A DNA stretch of 64,000 nucleotides, taken from the NCBI GenBank assembly GCA_022647615.1, contig JALCKZ010000001.1, forward strand, positions 1,538,178 through 1,602,177. Reading direction: 5' to 3'. Below, piece after piece: positions 18,623 to 27,786 of this stretch. Position 1 is the stretch's first letter. Each line of letters opens with the position of its first letter. The notes below the pieces were generated by a model. The model was not told where the DNA came from, made no database searches, and saw nothing but the letters and a program-made list of their open reading frames with translations. The translations under genes and the position numbers were made by a program. Source of the stretch: Bacteroidales bacterium. Lineage in GTDB: Bacteria > Bacteroidota > Bacteroidia > Bacteroidales > UBA932.

Positions 18623-19894
18623 ATGAATACAAAATTATTTCATCAGATAAAAAATGAGTGGCGCTCTAATCTTTGGCTTTTTGCGGAGCTGCTACTGGTG
18701 AGCGTAATTCTTTGGTTTGCAGTGGATTTTCTTTATGTTGAGACTGTCGTGAAAATACAGCCAAAAGGTTATGACATATCTCATTGCTACCAAATTAATA
18801 TGAGAACTCTTCCTGTCGGCTCAGTTGGGTATGTACCGTCTGATACTTTGATATATAAAGATTTTCTGGAACTTGCGTCAAGGTTGGGTAAACGCCCTGA
18901 TGTTGAGTACGTTGGGCTTTCAGGTAGTGAGTCATCCCCATATTCTGGAAGTTATATGGGGTCAATGGTAGAATATGGAAGATTTTTGACTGAAATGGGG
19001 GTGGCGGTAAGACGTGTCTATCAGCAGGATTTTTTTAAGGTCTTCAAATACAAAGGGACACATGGAGAAACACCTGAACAGCTCTTTGCCATGATTGCAG
19101 ATGGAAAGCATTGTCTGTTAAGTGATAATGTGGTTTTAAAAGATACGCTTAAAAAGGGAATCATAAAGGCATCGGCTTTGGTAGGCAAGAGAATTTTGTT
19201 TGGTGGTGACAGTATGATTGTTGCAGGGACAATTGTTAATGCAAAGCGTACTGAATTTGAAGATAGCAGAGAGAACGGATGCTGCATTAAAGCAGATAAT
19301 ATTGCCGAGACAGGTCATCGTGCGGGATATCTGGAATATCCCTCTCTTACAATTAGGGTAAAACCGGATGAGGACCATGACATTATCAACAAACTTTGGA
19401 AAGATGCAGACAAATATTATAAAATTGGCAATCTGTCTATATCAAATATCCAGAGTTTTAAGGATGTAAGAAGCAATTTTGTGCTGGATGACATTAACCA
19501 GGAGAGAATATATACGGCTGCCCTTTTATTCCTGCTAATCAACATATTCCTTGGCTTGCTTGGAACATTCTGGTTCCGTACGCAGCAACGTTCAAGTGAA
19601 ATTGCACTGCTAAAAGCAATTGGCGCAGACAATAGAAGTATTTTCTCCAGACAAATAAAAGAGGGGATTCTGCTGCTGACTTTTGCTACAATTCCCGCAA
19701 TCATAATTGATGTAAATCTTGCTTATATCCCGATAGTTCCCGCTCTGAACGGAGTCTATTTAAGTGCCTCAAGACTAATTAGTTGCGTTTTAGTAACTTA
19801 TATATTGATGGCTATCGTGATTATACTTGGTATTTGGATGCCGGCAAGGAAGGCAATGAAAATTCAGCCTGCCGCCGCATTGCATGAAGATTAA
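18623..19894 (+). CDS. ABC permease with MacB periplasmic domain and FtsX core, second copy
   Basis: A 423-residue partner to the preceding permease with the same plan: helix 1 (LFAELLLVSVILWFAVDFLY), periplasmic domain about 45-285, then FtsX-type core (TQQRSSEIALLKAIGADNRS) and three helices. The two are too different to be a recent duplication. The start has an unusually clear Shine-Dalgarno-like AAAGGAGG about 8 bases ahead of the ATG, rare in this phylum and perhaps there to balance subunit ratio. Confidence 0.92.
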   Translation: MNTKLFHQIKNEWRSNLWLFAELLLVSVILWFAVDFLYVETVVKIQPKGYDISHCYQINMRTLPVGSVGYVPSDTLIYKDFLELASRLGKRPDVEYVGLSGSESSPYSGSYMGSMVEYGRFLTEMGVAVRRVYQQDFFKVFKYKGTHGETPEQLFAMIADGKHCLLSDNVVLKDTLKKGIIKASALVGKRILFGGDSMIVAGTIVNAKRTEFEDSRENGCCIKADNIAETGHRAGYLEYPSLTIRVKPDEDHDIINKLWKDADKYYKIGNLSISNIQSFKDVRSNFVLDDINQERIYTAALLFLLINIFLGLLGTFWFRTQQRSSEIALLKAIGADNRSIFSRQIKEGILLLTFATIPAIIIDVNLAYIPIVPALNGVYLSASRLISCVLVTYILMAIVIILGIWMPARKAMKIQPAAALHED

Positions 19895-19964
19895 AAAGAC
19901 CGGAATTTTATAACGCCGATTTGCAGGTAATAAATAATTGGTTCATATAATAATTTGATATTGA

Positions 19965-21455
19965 ATGTTTTGTAGTAATTCAAATAAGTTAGTTGGTGTT
20001 TTTTTAGCGTGTTGTTTTTGCGCTGTGTCTTACGCCCAGCAGCCATCTAAAAGTATTTCTCTAGATGATGCAGTGCTGCTGGCCAGGACTCAGAGCGTAG
20101 ATGCGGCCGTTGCTCTTAATGAACTGAAGACTGCCTACTGGGAGTATAGAACTTTCCGGGCCGACCTTCTTCCGGAAGTTAACTTTACTGCAACGGCTCC
20201 CAGCTACACTAAGAGCTATAACGCATATCAGGCGGATGACGGAACTTACAAATTTGTCCGCAGCAACTATATGGAGATGTATGGCAGAGTCTCTGTAAAT
20301 CAGAATATTTGGACCACAGGAGGCACGCTCTCTTTGCAAACATCTTTGGACTATCTTAAAGAGTATTCCGGAGATAAGAACAAACAATTTATGAGTGTTC
20401 CGTTTGCCGTAACTCTTAATCAGCCAATCTTTGGAGTTAATGACATGAAGTGGAAGCGCAAGATTAAGCCGGAAAAATACGCTGAGGAAAAGGCGGCATT
20501 TCTGTCTGCTACAGAGGAGGTTACAATGACCACTATCCAGTATTTTTTTAATCTCCTTTTGGCTAAAGAGAATGTTTCTATATCCCGACAGAATCTTGCA
20601 AATGCGGAGAAACTTTATGAAGTTGCCAAGGCAAAAAGAGAGATGGGTAAAATCAGCCAGAATGATGTGCTCCAGCTCCAGCTTAACGTGCTTAATGCAA
20701 AGTCCTCATTGACAGACTATGAGAGTGTTTTTAAAAGCAACATGTTTAAGCTGCGTTCTTATCTTGGATTGGATGCCAGCGTAGATTTGGATCCTCAGAT
20801 TCCGGGGAATGTCCCTGAAATTACACTTAATTATGATGATGTTCTTGCAAAGGCACAGGAGAATAATTCATTTTCGCACAATGTTGCAAGGCGTCAGCTG
20901 GAGGCAGATTATGCTGTGGCTCAGGCTAAAGGAGACTTGCGTAAAATTAATCTTTATGCTCAGGTGGGTTATACAGGAACAAATAAGAGCATTAATTCCT
21001 CTTATGAAAACTTGAAGCCTAATCAGGTTGTTCAGGTGGGTATTACAATTCCGTTGCTGGACTGGGGAAAGCGGCGCGGGCAAGTTAAAGTGGCTGAGAG
21101 CAATAGAGAGATAACGGAGAGCAAGCTAAAACAAGAGACAATGAATTTTAATCAGAATATTTTTATTCTGGTTGAGCAATTTAACAATCAGTTGCGGCAG
21201 CTAAAAATTTCAGAGCAGGCGGACAGCATCACTCGCAAGAGGTATCAAACTAACGTTGAGACCTTTATGGTTGGGAAAATCAGCACCCTGGATTTGAATG
21301 ACTCGCAAACAGCTAAGGATGAGGCGCGCAGAGAGCATGTGAACAAATTGTTTTACTATTGGTATTACTATTATCAGGTAAGAGATTTGTCTCTTTGGGA
21401 TTTTGCGGATAACAAAAGTATTGATGCTGATTTTGAGAGGATTATTGATAAATAA
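19965..21455 (+). CDS. TolC-like outer-membrane efflux channel
   Basis: A 496-residue outer-membrane factor. Signal peptide about 1-24 (cut after SYAQ). Two repeats of the outer-membrane efflux protein fold follow, with long helical segments (NVSISRQNLANAEKLYEVAK; KISTLDLNDSQTAKDEARRE). QVGITIPLLDWGKRRGQVK is the usual motif at the second strand pair. It completes the tripartite export path with the adaptor and permeases in the same operon, 70 bases after the last permease gene. Confidence 0.93.
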   Translation: MFCSNSNKLVGVFLACCFCAVSYAQQPSKSISLDDAVLLARTQSVDAAVALNELKTAYWEYRTFRADLLPEVNFTATAPSYTKSYNAYQADDGTYKFVRSNYMEMYGRVSVNQNIWTTGGTLSLQTSLDYLKEYSGDKNKQFMSVPFAVTLNQPIFGVNDMKWKRKIKPEKYAEEKAAFLSATEEVTMTTIQYFFNLLLAKENVSISRQNLANAEKLYEVAKAKREMGKISQNDVLQLQLNVLNAKSSLTDYESVFKSNMFKLRSYLGLDASVDLDPQIPGNVPEITLNYDDVLAKAQENNSFSHNVARRQLEADYAVAQAKGDLRKINLYAQVGYTGTNKSINSSYENLKPNQVVQVGITIPLLDWGKRRGQVKVAESNREITESKLKQETMNFNQNIFILVEQFNNQLRQLKISEQADSITRKRYQTNVETFMVGKISTLDLNDSQTAKDEARREHVNKLFYYWYYYYQVRDLSLWDFADNKSIDADFERIIDK

Positions 21456-21555
21456 ATGTGAGTGCCGCTTCCAAAAAAGAGTGCTATTTATGAACAATTT
21501 TTATGCGGTTTAACATTGTGGTTTTAAATGAATACATTTGCATGTGGACAAGAAT

Positions 21556-22977
21556 ATGATACTGGTAGTTGATGATGATAGAGCAATTCGCAGTTCTCTT
21601 TCTTTAATGCTGGAACGCAATAATTATGAGGTTGTTTGCGCCGCTATGCCTGAGGAGGCGATTGAAGTTGTGAGAACCAGAACTCCGCAGCTTGTGCTGA
21701 TGGATATGAGCTACTCTGCGCAAGTGGATGTAGAAGAGGGACTTACGCTGTTAAAGCAGGTTAAGGTATTCTGTCCTAAAGTGCCTGTGATTCTGATGAC
21801 TGCGTGGGGCAGCATTCAGCTTGCCGTGCGCGGAATGCAGGCCGGCGCCTTTGATTTTATCACAAAGCCGTGGAACAATACCGTTTTAATGCAGAGGATT
21901 GAGACTGCTTTGCAGCTCACGACAGATTCTGCTGCACCTTATGGCTCAAGTGATTATGATGCCAAAGGTGGTGATGGCGCTAATAAAAATGGAACTGTCG
22001 GGAATAAAAAATTATTGCGCACAGGAATAATAGGAAAGAGCAAGGCGCTGCAAAATGTGCTTGCTACTGTTGAGCGCATTGCACCGACCAATGCTTCCGT
22101 CCTGATTACGGGAGAGAGCGGAACAGGCAAGGAGCTGATTGCCCGTGCAATACATGAGAATAGCCGGAGGGCGGAGAGACCTTTTGTGGAGGTGAATCTT
22201 GGCGGAATTTCTCAATCGCTGTTTGAAAGCGAGATGTTCGGACACAAGAAAGGAGCTTTTACAGATGCAATTGCAGACCGCGCCGGGAGATTTCAAACTG
22301 CAGATACCGGAACAATTTTTTTGGATGAAATAGGTGAGCTTGACCTATCTTGCCAGGTGAAACTTCTGCGCGTGCTGCAGGAGCAAACGTTTGAGCCATT
22401 GGGAGATAGCAAGCCGCACAGAGTGGATGTAAGAGCGGTCAGCGCTACAAATGCGGACCTTAAGAAAATGGTGAAGGAGGGAACTTTCCGAGAAGATTTA
22501 TATTATAGAATTAATCTGATAACTATAGAGATGCCTGCGTTGCGGGATAGGAGGGAAGATATTCCTCTGCTTGTAAAATACTTTATTGACAAACAGTGTG
22601 AAGAGAATAAACTTACTGCTGTTCAGGCTGATAAGAGCGCAATGGATTATTTGTCTTCTTTGCCTTATCCTGGGAATATCCGTGAGTTGAAGAATCTGGT
22701 TGAGCGTACGCTGCTTGTGCGCGGAGGTGATACTTTGACTGCGGAGGATTTTAGGAGCCAGTATGAGCCGGCTGCCTCAGTGGCGGGGGCGAGTGCCGGA
22801 GCGGGGCGCGGCAGTCACAACCTCACGCTGGATGAGATGGAGAAAGCTACTGTAATTGAGGCTTTGAAAAAGTTTGACGGCAATATGGCGCGTGCCGCCA
22901 AATCATTGGGTATCAGCCGTGCTGCGCTGTACAGACGTTTGGAGAAGTACGGAATTTCAAATGAAAAAGATAAGTGA
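21556..22977 (+). CDS. NtrC-type sigma-54 activator (response regulator)
   Basis: About 473 residues. The receiver domain (ILVVDDDRAIRSSL, phosphoacceptor in VLMDMSYSAQVD, FITKPW) is followed by an AAA+ sigma-54 domain: Walker A GESGTGKELIARAI, the sigma-54 contact loop as GAFTDA (GAFTGA in enterics, the D form being usual in this phylum as I recall), Walker B IFLDEIGELD and an arginine finger region FREDLYYRI. A Fis-like helix-turn-helix ends it (MARAAKSLGISRAALYRRLE). I start at ATG 21556; an in-frame TTG at 21538 overlaps a TACATTTG box (21533-21540) that could be a -7 promoter element. It probably controls the export operon upstream together with the next kinase. Confidence 0.95.
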   Translation: MILVVDDDRAIRSSLSLMLERNNYEVVCAAMPEEAIEVVRTRTPQLVLMDMSYSAQVDVEEGLTLLKQVKVFCPKVPVILMTAWGSIQLAVRGMQAGAFDFITKPWNNTVLMQRIETALQLTTDSAAPYGSSDYDAKGGDGANKNGTVGNKKLLRTGIIGKSKALQNVLATVERIAPTNASVLITGESGTGKELIARAIHENSRRAERPFVEVNLGGISQSLFESEMFGHKKGAFTDAIADRAGRFQTADTGTIFLDEIGELDLSCQVKLLRVLQEQTFEPLGDSKPHRVDVRAVSATNADLKKMVKEGTFREDLYYRINLITIEMPALRDRREDIPLLVKYFIDKQCEENKLTAVQADKSAMDYLSSLPYPGNIRELKNLVERTLLVRGGDTLTAEDFRSQYEPAASVAGASAGAGRGSHNLTLDEMEKATVIEALKKFDGNMARAAKSLGISRAALYRRLEKYGISNEKDK

Positions 22978-22997
22978 ATGAGTTTTTATAATTTAAA

Positions 22998-24401
22998 ATG
23001 AAACTTAGAGGATTATTTTGGGTGCTTGCATTGATGCTTTGCGGTGTGTGCGTGGCTGTTTTCTTTTTGTTGCCGGCTACTGCTCACAAGGATATGTATA
23101 TCATTGAGGCGGCGCTTCTTGTAATTCTCTTGTATCTGATTTTTTTCTTCCGCCGGGCAATCCGTCCGTATAGAATTATCTCTAATGGTATGGATTTGCT
23201 TAAGGCTCAGGATTTTGCCAGCAGGCTAAGAAAAGTTGGACAGCCTGAGGCGGACAACATGGTCAACATTTTTAACACCATGATGGACCAGCTGAAGAAT
23301 GAGCGTCTTAACGTAAGAGAACAAAATAAGTTTCTGGACCTTCTTGTGGATGCTTCACCTATGGGGGTGATTATCACAGATTTTGACGGCCATATTACTC
23401 AGTATAATAAATCTGCCGCTGAATTTATTATGCCGGTTTCTGCACAACAACACCAAGTTACTGATGCACAACCTGTCGGGACAAAAATTATTTCCGCCAA
23501 TTATAATATTAATGGTAGAACTCTTGGCGAGCTTGAATTTCCTCTTGCAAAAATGCTTTGGCAAATGCCTATAGATGAGACCGATATATTTAGGTTTGGC
23601 AGCACTAAAGTTTACAAATGCTCTAAGCTCTCTTTTTATGATCACGGCTTTAAGCATCCGTTTTATTTGATAGAGAGTCTTACAAAGGAAGTGCTTGAGG
23701 CGGAGAAAGCGGCTTACGGTAAGGTAATTAGAGTGATTTCCCATGAGGTTAACAATACAGTTGCCGGCGTAACTTCAACTCTGGATACGGTAAAAAGCTC
23801 ATTGTCAGATGGCTCTGATGCGCATGGAGCTGCGGTGCAAAATGGTGTTGCCGATGCGCTTCAGGCTTGTACTGACCGCTGCATGTCAATGAGCAATTTT
23901 ATAACTAGGTTTGCGGATGTTGTGAAAATTCCGCAGCCTATCTTGCAACCTGCTGATTTGAATAAAGTTATAGAGAATGAAAGACTGTTGCTGGAGAATA
24001 TGTGCGGCAGCCGTGGAGTAAAACTTTCTTTTAATATCGACAGAAATAAATTCAACGTTATGCTGGATATCCCTATGTTTGAGCAGGTTCTGACAAACGT
24101 GGTGAAGAATTCCGTTGAGAGCATAAAGGAGGGGAGTGCTGGCGGTGGCGCAAGTGCGGCTGATGCAGGGACTGTCGCGATAAAGACAGATGCCTCACTT
24201 AAGTTGCTGGAAATAAGCGATAACGGAGCCGGTATAAGCAAAGATATAGAGCAGAAACTCTTTACTCCTTTTTATTCCACAAAGCCAAACGGACAAGGCA
24301 TCGGCCTAATGACAATCAGTGAAATACTTACGCGCCACCACTTTGATTTCTCTTTGCGCACGTATCCAGATGGTATTACCAGATTCAGAATCAACTTTTA
24401 A
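22998..24401 (+). CDS. NtrB/NtrY-like sensor histidine kinase
   Basis: A 467-residue kinase: two N-terminal helices (about 5-26 and 35-53) with almost no periplasmic loop, a HAMP-like linker, a PAS domain (LLVDASPMGVIITDFDGHIT), and a DHp helix with the phosphoacceptor in VISHEVNNTVAGV, the NtrY/NtrB style with Asn after the His box. The ATPase has VVKNSVESIKEG (N box), ISDNGAGIS (G1), LFTPFYSTKPNGQGIGLM (F and G2). It is 20 bases after the sigma-54 regulator gene, so the two are a pair. This unit of ABC export genes plus NtrC and kinase recurs in Bacteroidota. Confidence 0.95.
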   Translation: MKLRGLFWVLALMLCGVCVAVFFLLPATAHKDMYIIEAALLVILLYLIFFFRRAIRPYRIISNGMDLLKAQDFASRLRKVGQPEADNMVNIFNTMMDQLKNERLNVREQNKFLDLLVDASPMGVIITDFDGHITQYNKSAAEFIMPVSAQQHQVTDAQPVGTKIISANYNINGRTLGELEFPLAKMLWQMPIDETDIFRFGSTKVYKCSKLSFYDHGFKHPFYLIESLTKEVLEAEKAAYGKVIRVISHEVNNTVAGVTSTLDTVKSSLSDGSDAHGAAVQNGVADALQACTDRCMSMSNFITRFADVVKIPQPILQPADLNKVIENERLLLENMCGSRGVKLSFNIDRNKFNVMLDIPMFEQVLTNVVKNSVESIKEGSAGGGASAADAGTVAIKTDASLKLLEISDNGAGISKDIEQKLFTPFYSTKPNGQGIGLMTISEILTRHHFDFSLRTYPDGITRFRINF

Positions 24402-24590
24402 AATATTCGGCAGCATTCAATTAGTTGCTGGTCACCAAATATGTCTCAATTTGTTGTTGCAATATTAAAAGGCAAAAATTATCCCACCTGACTATCAGTA
24501 AGTTACAGTATTTTTATCCCAGCAAAAATTGACAGCCTCATAAACAGTTAATTATCAATATGTTAACTTTTTGCCTTTTTACGCATTCTG

Positions 24591-24647
24591 TGAGGGGTGG
24601 ATGTTCTTGTAAAGTGTGGATGTTCTTGTGAGGTGTGGATGCTATTA
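24591..24647. repeat. Three tandem 19-base repeats
   Basis: Units at 24591-24609, 24610-24628 and 24629-24647. The shared core is GTGGATGTTCTTG; the third unit has drifted (GTGGATGCTATTA). The period is exact but only three units exist and there is no spacer, so it is not a CRISPR array. Confidence 0.8.
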
Positions 24648-24668
24648 TGAAAAGCGCCTCTCAGAGCG

Positions 24669-24792
24669 TATATTTGGGTTTTTGTTAATCATCTGGTAAT
24701 GTGATGTTTAACCCCTTCAGAAAAATTAAAATGTGAATTTCATTATTGCATAATATTCTGTATATCAGAATGTTAATAAAAACCCAAATATA
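24669..24792. repeat. Inverted repeat, 20 bases, one mismatch
   Basis: TATATTTGGGTTTTTGTTAA at 24669-24688 pairs with TTAATAAAAACCCAAATATA at 24773-24792. The inner 84 bases also hold a small palindrome, ATTCTG-TATAT-CAGAAT (24755-24771). It could fold as a long stem or be ends of a tiny non-coding mobile element. No function can be assigned. Confidence 0.7.
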
Positions 24793-24820
24793 AGCATTCT
24801 GTGGTGTGTCTTCCATATAG

Positions 24821-24905
24821 TTACCAGCGCACAAAGCGCGCTGGTAATTAGTGGTTTACGTGGCTGCCGCCACGAGGATGCACGCGCCTATGGCGCGGCT
24901 GCGCG
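24821..24905 (+). repeat. Three-hairpin REP-like element, copy A
   Basis: Hairpin 1 is TTACCAGC / GCTGGTAA around an ACAAAGC loop (24821-24847). Hairpin 2 is CGTGG / CCACG (about 24859-24874). Hairpin 3 is GCGCC-TAT-GGCGC (about 24883-24895). Between them lie the conserved strings TGGTTTACG and GAGGATGCACGCGC. The same layout recurs on the minus strand at 43921-44005 with different but still paired stems. Confidence 0.75.
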
Positions 24906-25046
24906 GCTGCAGGCGGGAGTAGCAGTACAATGCGTAAAAACCTGTACTGCAGCCGCTCCGCTAGTGCGTGAATTGTGAATCAGGAAGCAAGAATCGCGAA
25001 TAAGGAAACAAGATACGTGATGCATGATGCACGCACCGTGAATCCT

Positions 25047-26348
25047 CTAGCTGAAAATGTACTTGAGGATGAACAGTCCGGCAAGTATGTACATGGCAAC
25101 GTTTAAATCTTTGAATTTGCCGGCCAGCATTTTTACCAGGACGTAGCTGATTAGTCCTATTATCATACCGTCTGCTATTGAGGATGTTAGGGAAATCATT
25201 ACAACCGTCAGGAATGCAGGCAGCGCCTCTGACATATCTTCCAAATCTATCTTTGTGATTTCATCCATCATCAGAACTCCCACAATGACAAGCGGTCCCG
25301 TGGTTGCTGCTATCGGTATCATCATAAAGATTGGAGCTAAGAACAACGCAATCAAGAACATTACGCCTGCCACAAGGCTTGTAACGCCCGTTCTGCCTCC
25401 CTCCGCAATGCCGGTTGCGCTCTCAGAAAATGTAGATACAGAGGTGGTTCCAAGGATTGAACCAAGTGCAACTGAAAATGCATTGCTCATTAGCGCACCT
25501 TTAAAACGCGGTATATCACCGTTTTCCTTTGTTACTCCTGCTTTCCCTGCAAGTCCTACAATCATGCTCATTGTATCAAACACATTCAGGAACAGCAGCG
25601 TGACAATTACCATTATCACATTGACATCCATAAGCTGGCTAAAATCAAATTTCCAGAATGTAGGTGCCATTGAATGAGGTATTGAGACAAAGCTGAATCC
25701 CTTTGGTATCTCTGTGATATGCAGAGGAATACCAATAAGTGTGAACACTATAATACTTATGAATAATCCGCCTATAACTTTTCTGTGCAGCAGCACTCCC
25801 GCAAGAATAATTGTTGCAAAAGCCAGAAGAGTTGCCGGAGTAATTTTGCCAAGCTGGACAAGAGTAGTTTGGCTGGAGACAACCAGTCCCGCATTTTTAA
25901 GTCCTATGAACGCAATGAAAATTCCAATTCCCGCGGAGATTGCGTGTCTTTGGCTGACGGGAATTGCCATCAGCAAATATTTCTGAACATTACACGCTGT
26001 AATCAACAGAAACAGAACGCCTTCTATTAGTACGCAAGTCAGCGCCATCTGCCATGAATAACCCATTCCCATCACAAGAGTGAAGGTGAAAAACGCATTG
26101 ATAGACATACTTGGCGCCAGCCCAAAAGGCAGTTTGGCCACTATTGCCATAAGTATGGTCGCCACAGCGCTTGTTATTGCGGTTGCTGTAAATACGGCGC
26201 CTTTGTCCATTCCTGCCTGCCCCAGAATTGCAGGGTTTACAGCAAGAATGTAACTCATTGTTAAAAAGGTTGTTATACCTGCTATAACCTCTGTGCGCAT
26301 TACATTTTTCTGCGCGTCAAATCCCGTTAATCTCTCAATGAATTTCAT
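25047..26348 (-). CDS. NCS2-family permease (guanine/hypoxanthine type)
   Basis: A 433-residue membrane protein of the AzgA/PbuG branch of nucleobase permeases. It starts with MKFIERLTGFDAQKNVMRTE, then EVIAGITTFLTMSYILAVNP, which is highly typical. FGLAPSMSINAFFTFTLVMG and GVTSLVAGVMFLIALFLAPI are further family regions; about 12 helices are expected. It would import adenine, guanine or hypoxanthine by proton symport. It is a single gene on the minus strand, divergent from the serine deaminase gene with 142 bases between. Confidence 0.94.
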   Translation of the reverse strand: MKFIERLTGFDAQKNVMRTEVIAGITTFLTMSYILAVNPAILGQAGMDKGAVFTATAITSAVATILMAIVAKLPFGLAPSMSINAFFTFTLVMGMGYSWQMALTCVLIEGVLFLLITACNVQKYLLMAIPVSQRHAISAGIGIFIAFIGLKNAGLVVSSQTTLVQLGKITPATLLAFATIILAGVLLHRKVIGGLFISIIVFTLIGIPLHITEIPKGFSFVSIPHSMAPTFWKFDFSQLMDVNVIMVIVTLLFLNVFDTMSMIVGLAGKAGVTKENGDIPRFKGALMSNAFSVALGSILGTTSVSTFSESATGIAEGGRTGVTSLVAGVMFLIALFLAPIFMMIPIAATTGPLVIVGVLMMDEITKIDLEDMSEALPAFLTVVMISLTSSIADGMIIGLISYVLVKMLAGKFKDLNVAMYILAGLFILKYIFS

Positions 26349-26453
26349 ATTTCAAATATATAAAAAATCGGCGATTATCACTGTAAATAGTTATAAGTTA
26401 GGTATTAGGAATTTGGTGCAATAATGTGGAGTATGTGTTGTTTTATTTTTTTT

Positions 26454-26461
26454 TACATTTG
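26454..26461 (+). promoter_or_regulatory. Candidate -7 box for the serine deaminase gene
   Basis: TACATTTG fits TAnnTTTG. No TTTG is at the expected -33 distance; only a TTG 13 bases upstream. Weak call. The start codon is at 26491. Confidence 0.35.
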
Positions 26462-26490
26462 CTTGTGAGCGTTTTAAGGATTAGCGTTTT

Positions 26491-27687
26491 ATGGAAAGCA
26501 TCAAAGAAATTTTCAAAATTGGCAAAGGCCCCTCCAGCAGCCACACAATGGGACCTCGCAAAGCGGCGCAGGTTTTTAAAAAATCCGTCGAGAACTTAAA
26601 TGTGTCATCTTATTCTGTTACTCTTTACGGCAGTCTTGCCGCAACAGGGAAGGGACACTTGACGGACCTGGCTATCAAGGAAATACTTGGTGAGTGCAAT
26701 ATTATTTGGCAGCCGGAGGTTTTTTTGCCGCAGCATCCAAACGGAATGTTTTTCCAGGCATTTGATGCAAACGGCAAACTGTTAAAGAGTTACACAACCT
26801 TCAGCATTGGCGGCGGAGATATCAGCGATACCGGCAAGCGGACAGATGAAAATTCAATTTATCCTCACAGCAAGATGAAGGATATTTTAAAGTGGTGCAT
26901 GGCTAATGGGGTGACTTTCTGGGAGTACGTGCAATTGCATGAGGATAAAGATATCTGGGATTATCTTGCCCATGTATGGAAAAAGATGCAGGCTTCTATT
27001 AAAGAAGGAATTGATAATGAGGGAGTTTTGCCAGGACCGCTAAAGTTTGCAAGGAAGGCTTCTTCTTTTTACATAAAATCAAAAGGCTATCAGGGCTCAA
27101 TGCAAAGGCGTGCGATTACATTTGCTTATGCTCTTGCAGTAGCGGAGGAAAACGCGGCAGGCGGAACAATAGTAACTGCCCCAACTTGCGGTTCTTGCGG
27201 AGTAGTACCTGCAGTTTTTTATCTTGATAAGGAGAGTTATAATTTTTCTGATAAAAAAATATTGAGGGGACTCGCGACAGCTGGTCTTATTGGAAATCTT
27301 ATTAAGACAAATGCCTCTATATCAGGGGCGGAGGTTGGATGCCAGGGAGAGATTGGTTCTGCCTGCAGCATGGCGGCCGGTGGCGCTGTTCAGCTTTTTG
27401 GAGGAACGCCAATGCAGATAGAATATGGTGCGTCAATGGGAATGGAACATTTTCTTGGACTTACTTGTGATCCTGTAATGGGCTTAGTACAAATACCTTG
27501 CATAGAGCGCAACGCTTTTGCTGCAACACGTGCAATAGATGCAAATGTCTACGCTTTAATGTCAGACGGAAATCACAGAGCAAGTTTTGACACTGTTATT
27601 GAGGCTATGAAGAAGACCGGGCATGATTTGCCAAACTTGTATAAAGAAACTTCTGAAGGAGGTCTTGCAAGCATTATAACTCATTAG
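26491..27687 (+). CDS. sdaA: L-serine ammonia-lyase, iron-sulfur dependent, single chain
   Basis: Deaminates L-serine to pyruvate and ammonia. A 398-residue fusion of the beta part (IFKIGKGPSSSHTMGPRKAA, FSIGGGDI) and the alpha part. The alpha region has GTIVTAPTCGSCGVVPAVFY and, later, CQGEIGSACSMAAGG and HFLGLTCDPVMGLVQIPC, which supply the cysteines for the 4Fe-4S cluster. NALAT-like RNAFAATRAIDAN closes it. The single-chain layout is common in Bacteroidota. No partner gene is next to it. Confidence 0.96.
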   Translation: MESIKEIFKIGKGPSSSHTMGPRKAAQVFKKSVENLNVSSYSVTLYGSLAATGKGHLTDLAIKEILGECNIIWQPEVFLPQHPNGMFFQAFDANGKLLKSYTTFSIGGGDISDTGKRTDENSIYPHSKMKDILKWCMANGVTFWEYVQLHEDKDIWDYLAHVWKKMQASIKEGIDNEGVLPGPLKFARKASSFYIKSKGYQGSMQRRAITFAYALAVAEENAAGGTIVTAPTCGSCGVVPAVFYLDKESYNFSDKKILRGLATAGLIGNLIKTNASISGAEVGCQGEIGSACSMAAGGAVQLFGGTPMQIEYGASMGMEHFLGLTCDPVMGLVQIPCIERNAFAATRAIDANVYALMSDGNHRASFDTVIEAMKKTGHDLPNLYKETSEGGLASIITH

Positions 27688-27759
27688 TTTTTTCATTTAA
27701 CTATCTAATCTAAAGGATAATTGATAGTAAAATAGGAGCATTTTTAAGGAAATTTTTCC

Positions 27760-27767
27760 TAAATTTG
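27760..27767 (+). promoter_or_regulatory. Candidate -7 box for the TPR kinase array
   Basis: TAAATTTG matches TAnnTTTG 20 bases ahead of the GTG start at 27787. No clear -33 element is seen. If used, the leader would be about a dozen bases. Confidence 0.35.
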
Positions 27768-27786
27768 AATACTTAAAATTTAGGCT

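Larger units (their letters stand above)
24402..25046. other. Gene-free stretch of 645 bases with repeats
   Basis: No credible coding sequence. It lies between two converging genes, so no promoter is demanded. It contains, in order, an AT-rich part, three 19-base tandem repeats, a 20-base inverted repeat, the three-hairpin element and a further GC-rich palindromic run (an inverted pair GCAGTACA / TGTACTGC at about 24922-24950). Each is listed separately where clear. Confidence 0.7.

Noticed and set aside
24591..24647. CRISPR array
   Set aside because: Three adjacent 19-base units without spacers and no cas genes anywhere in the window.
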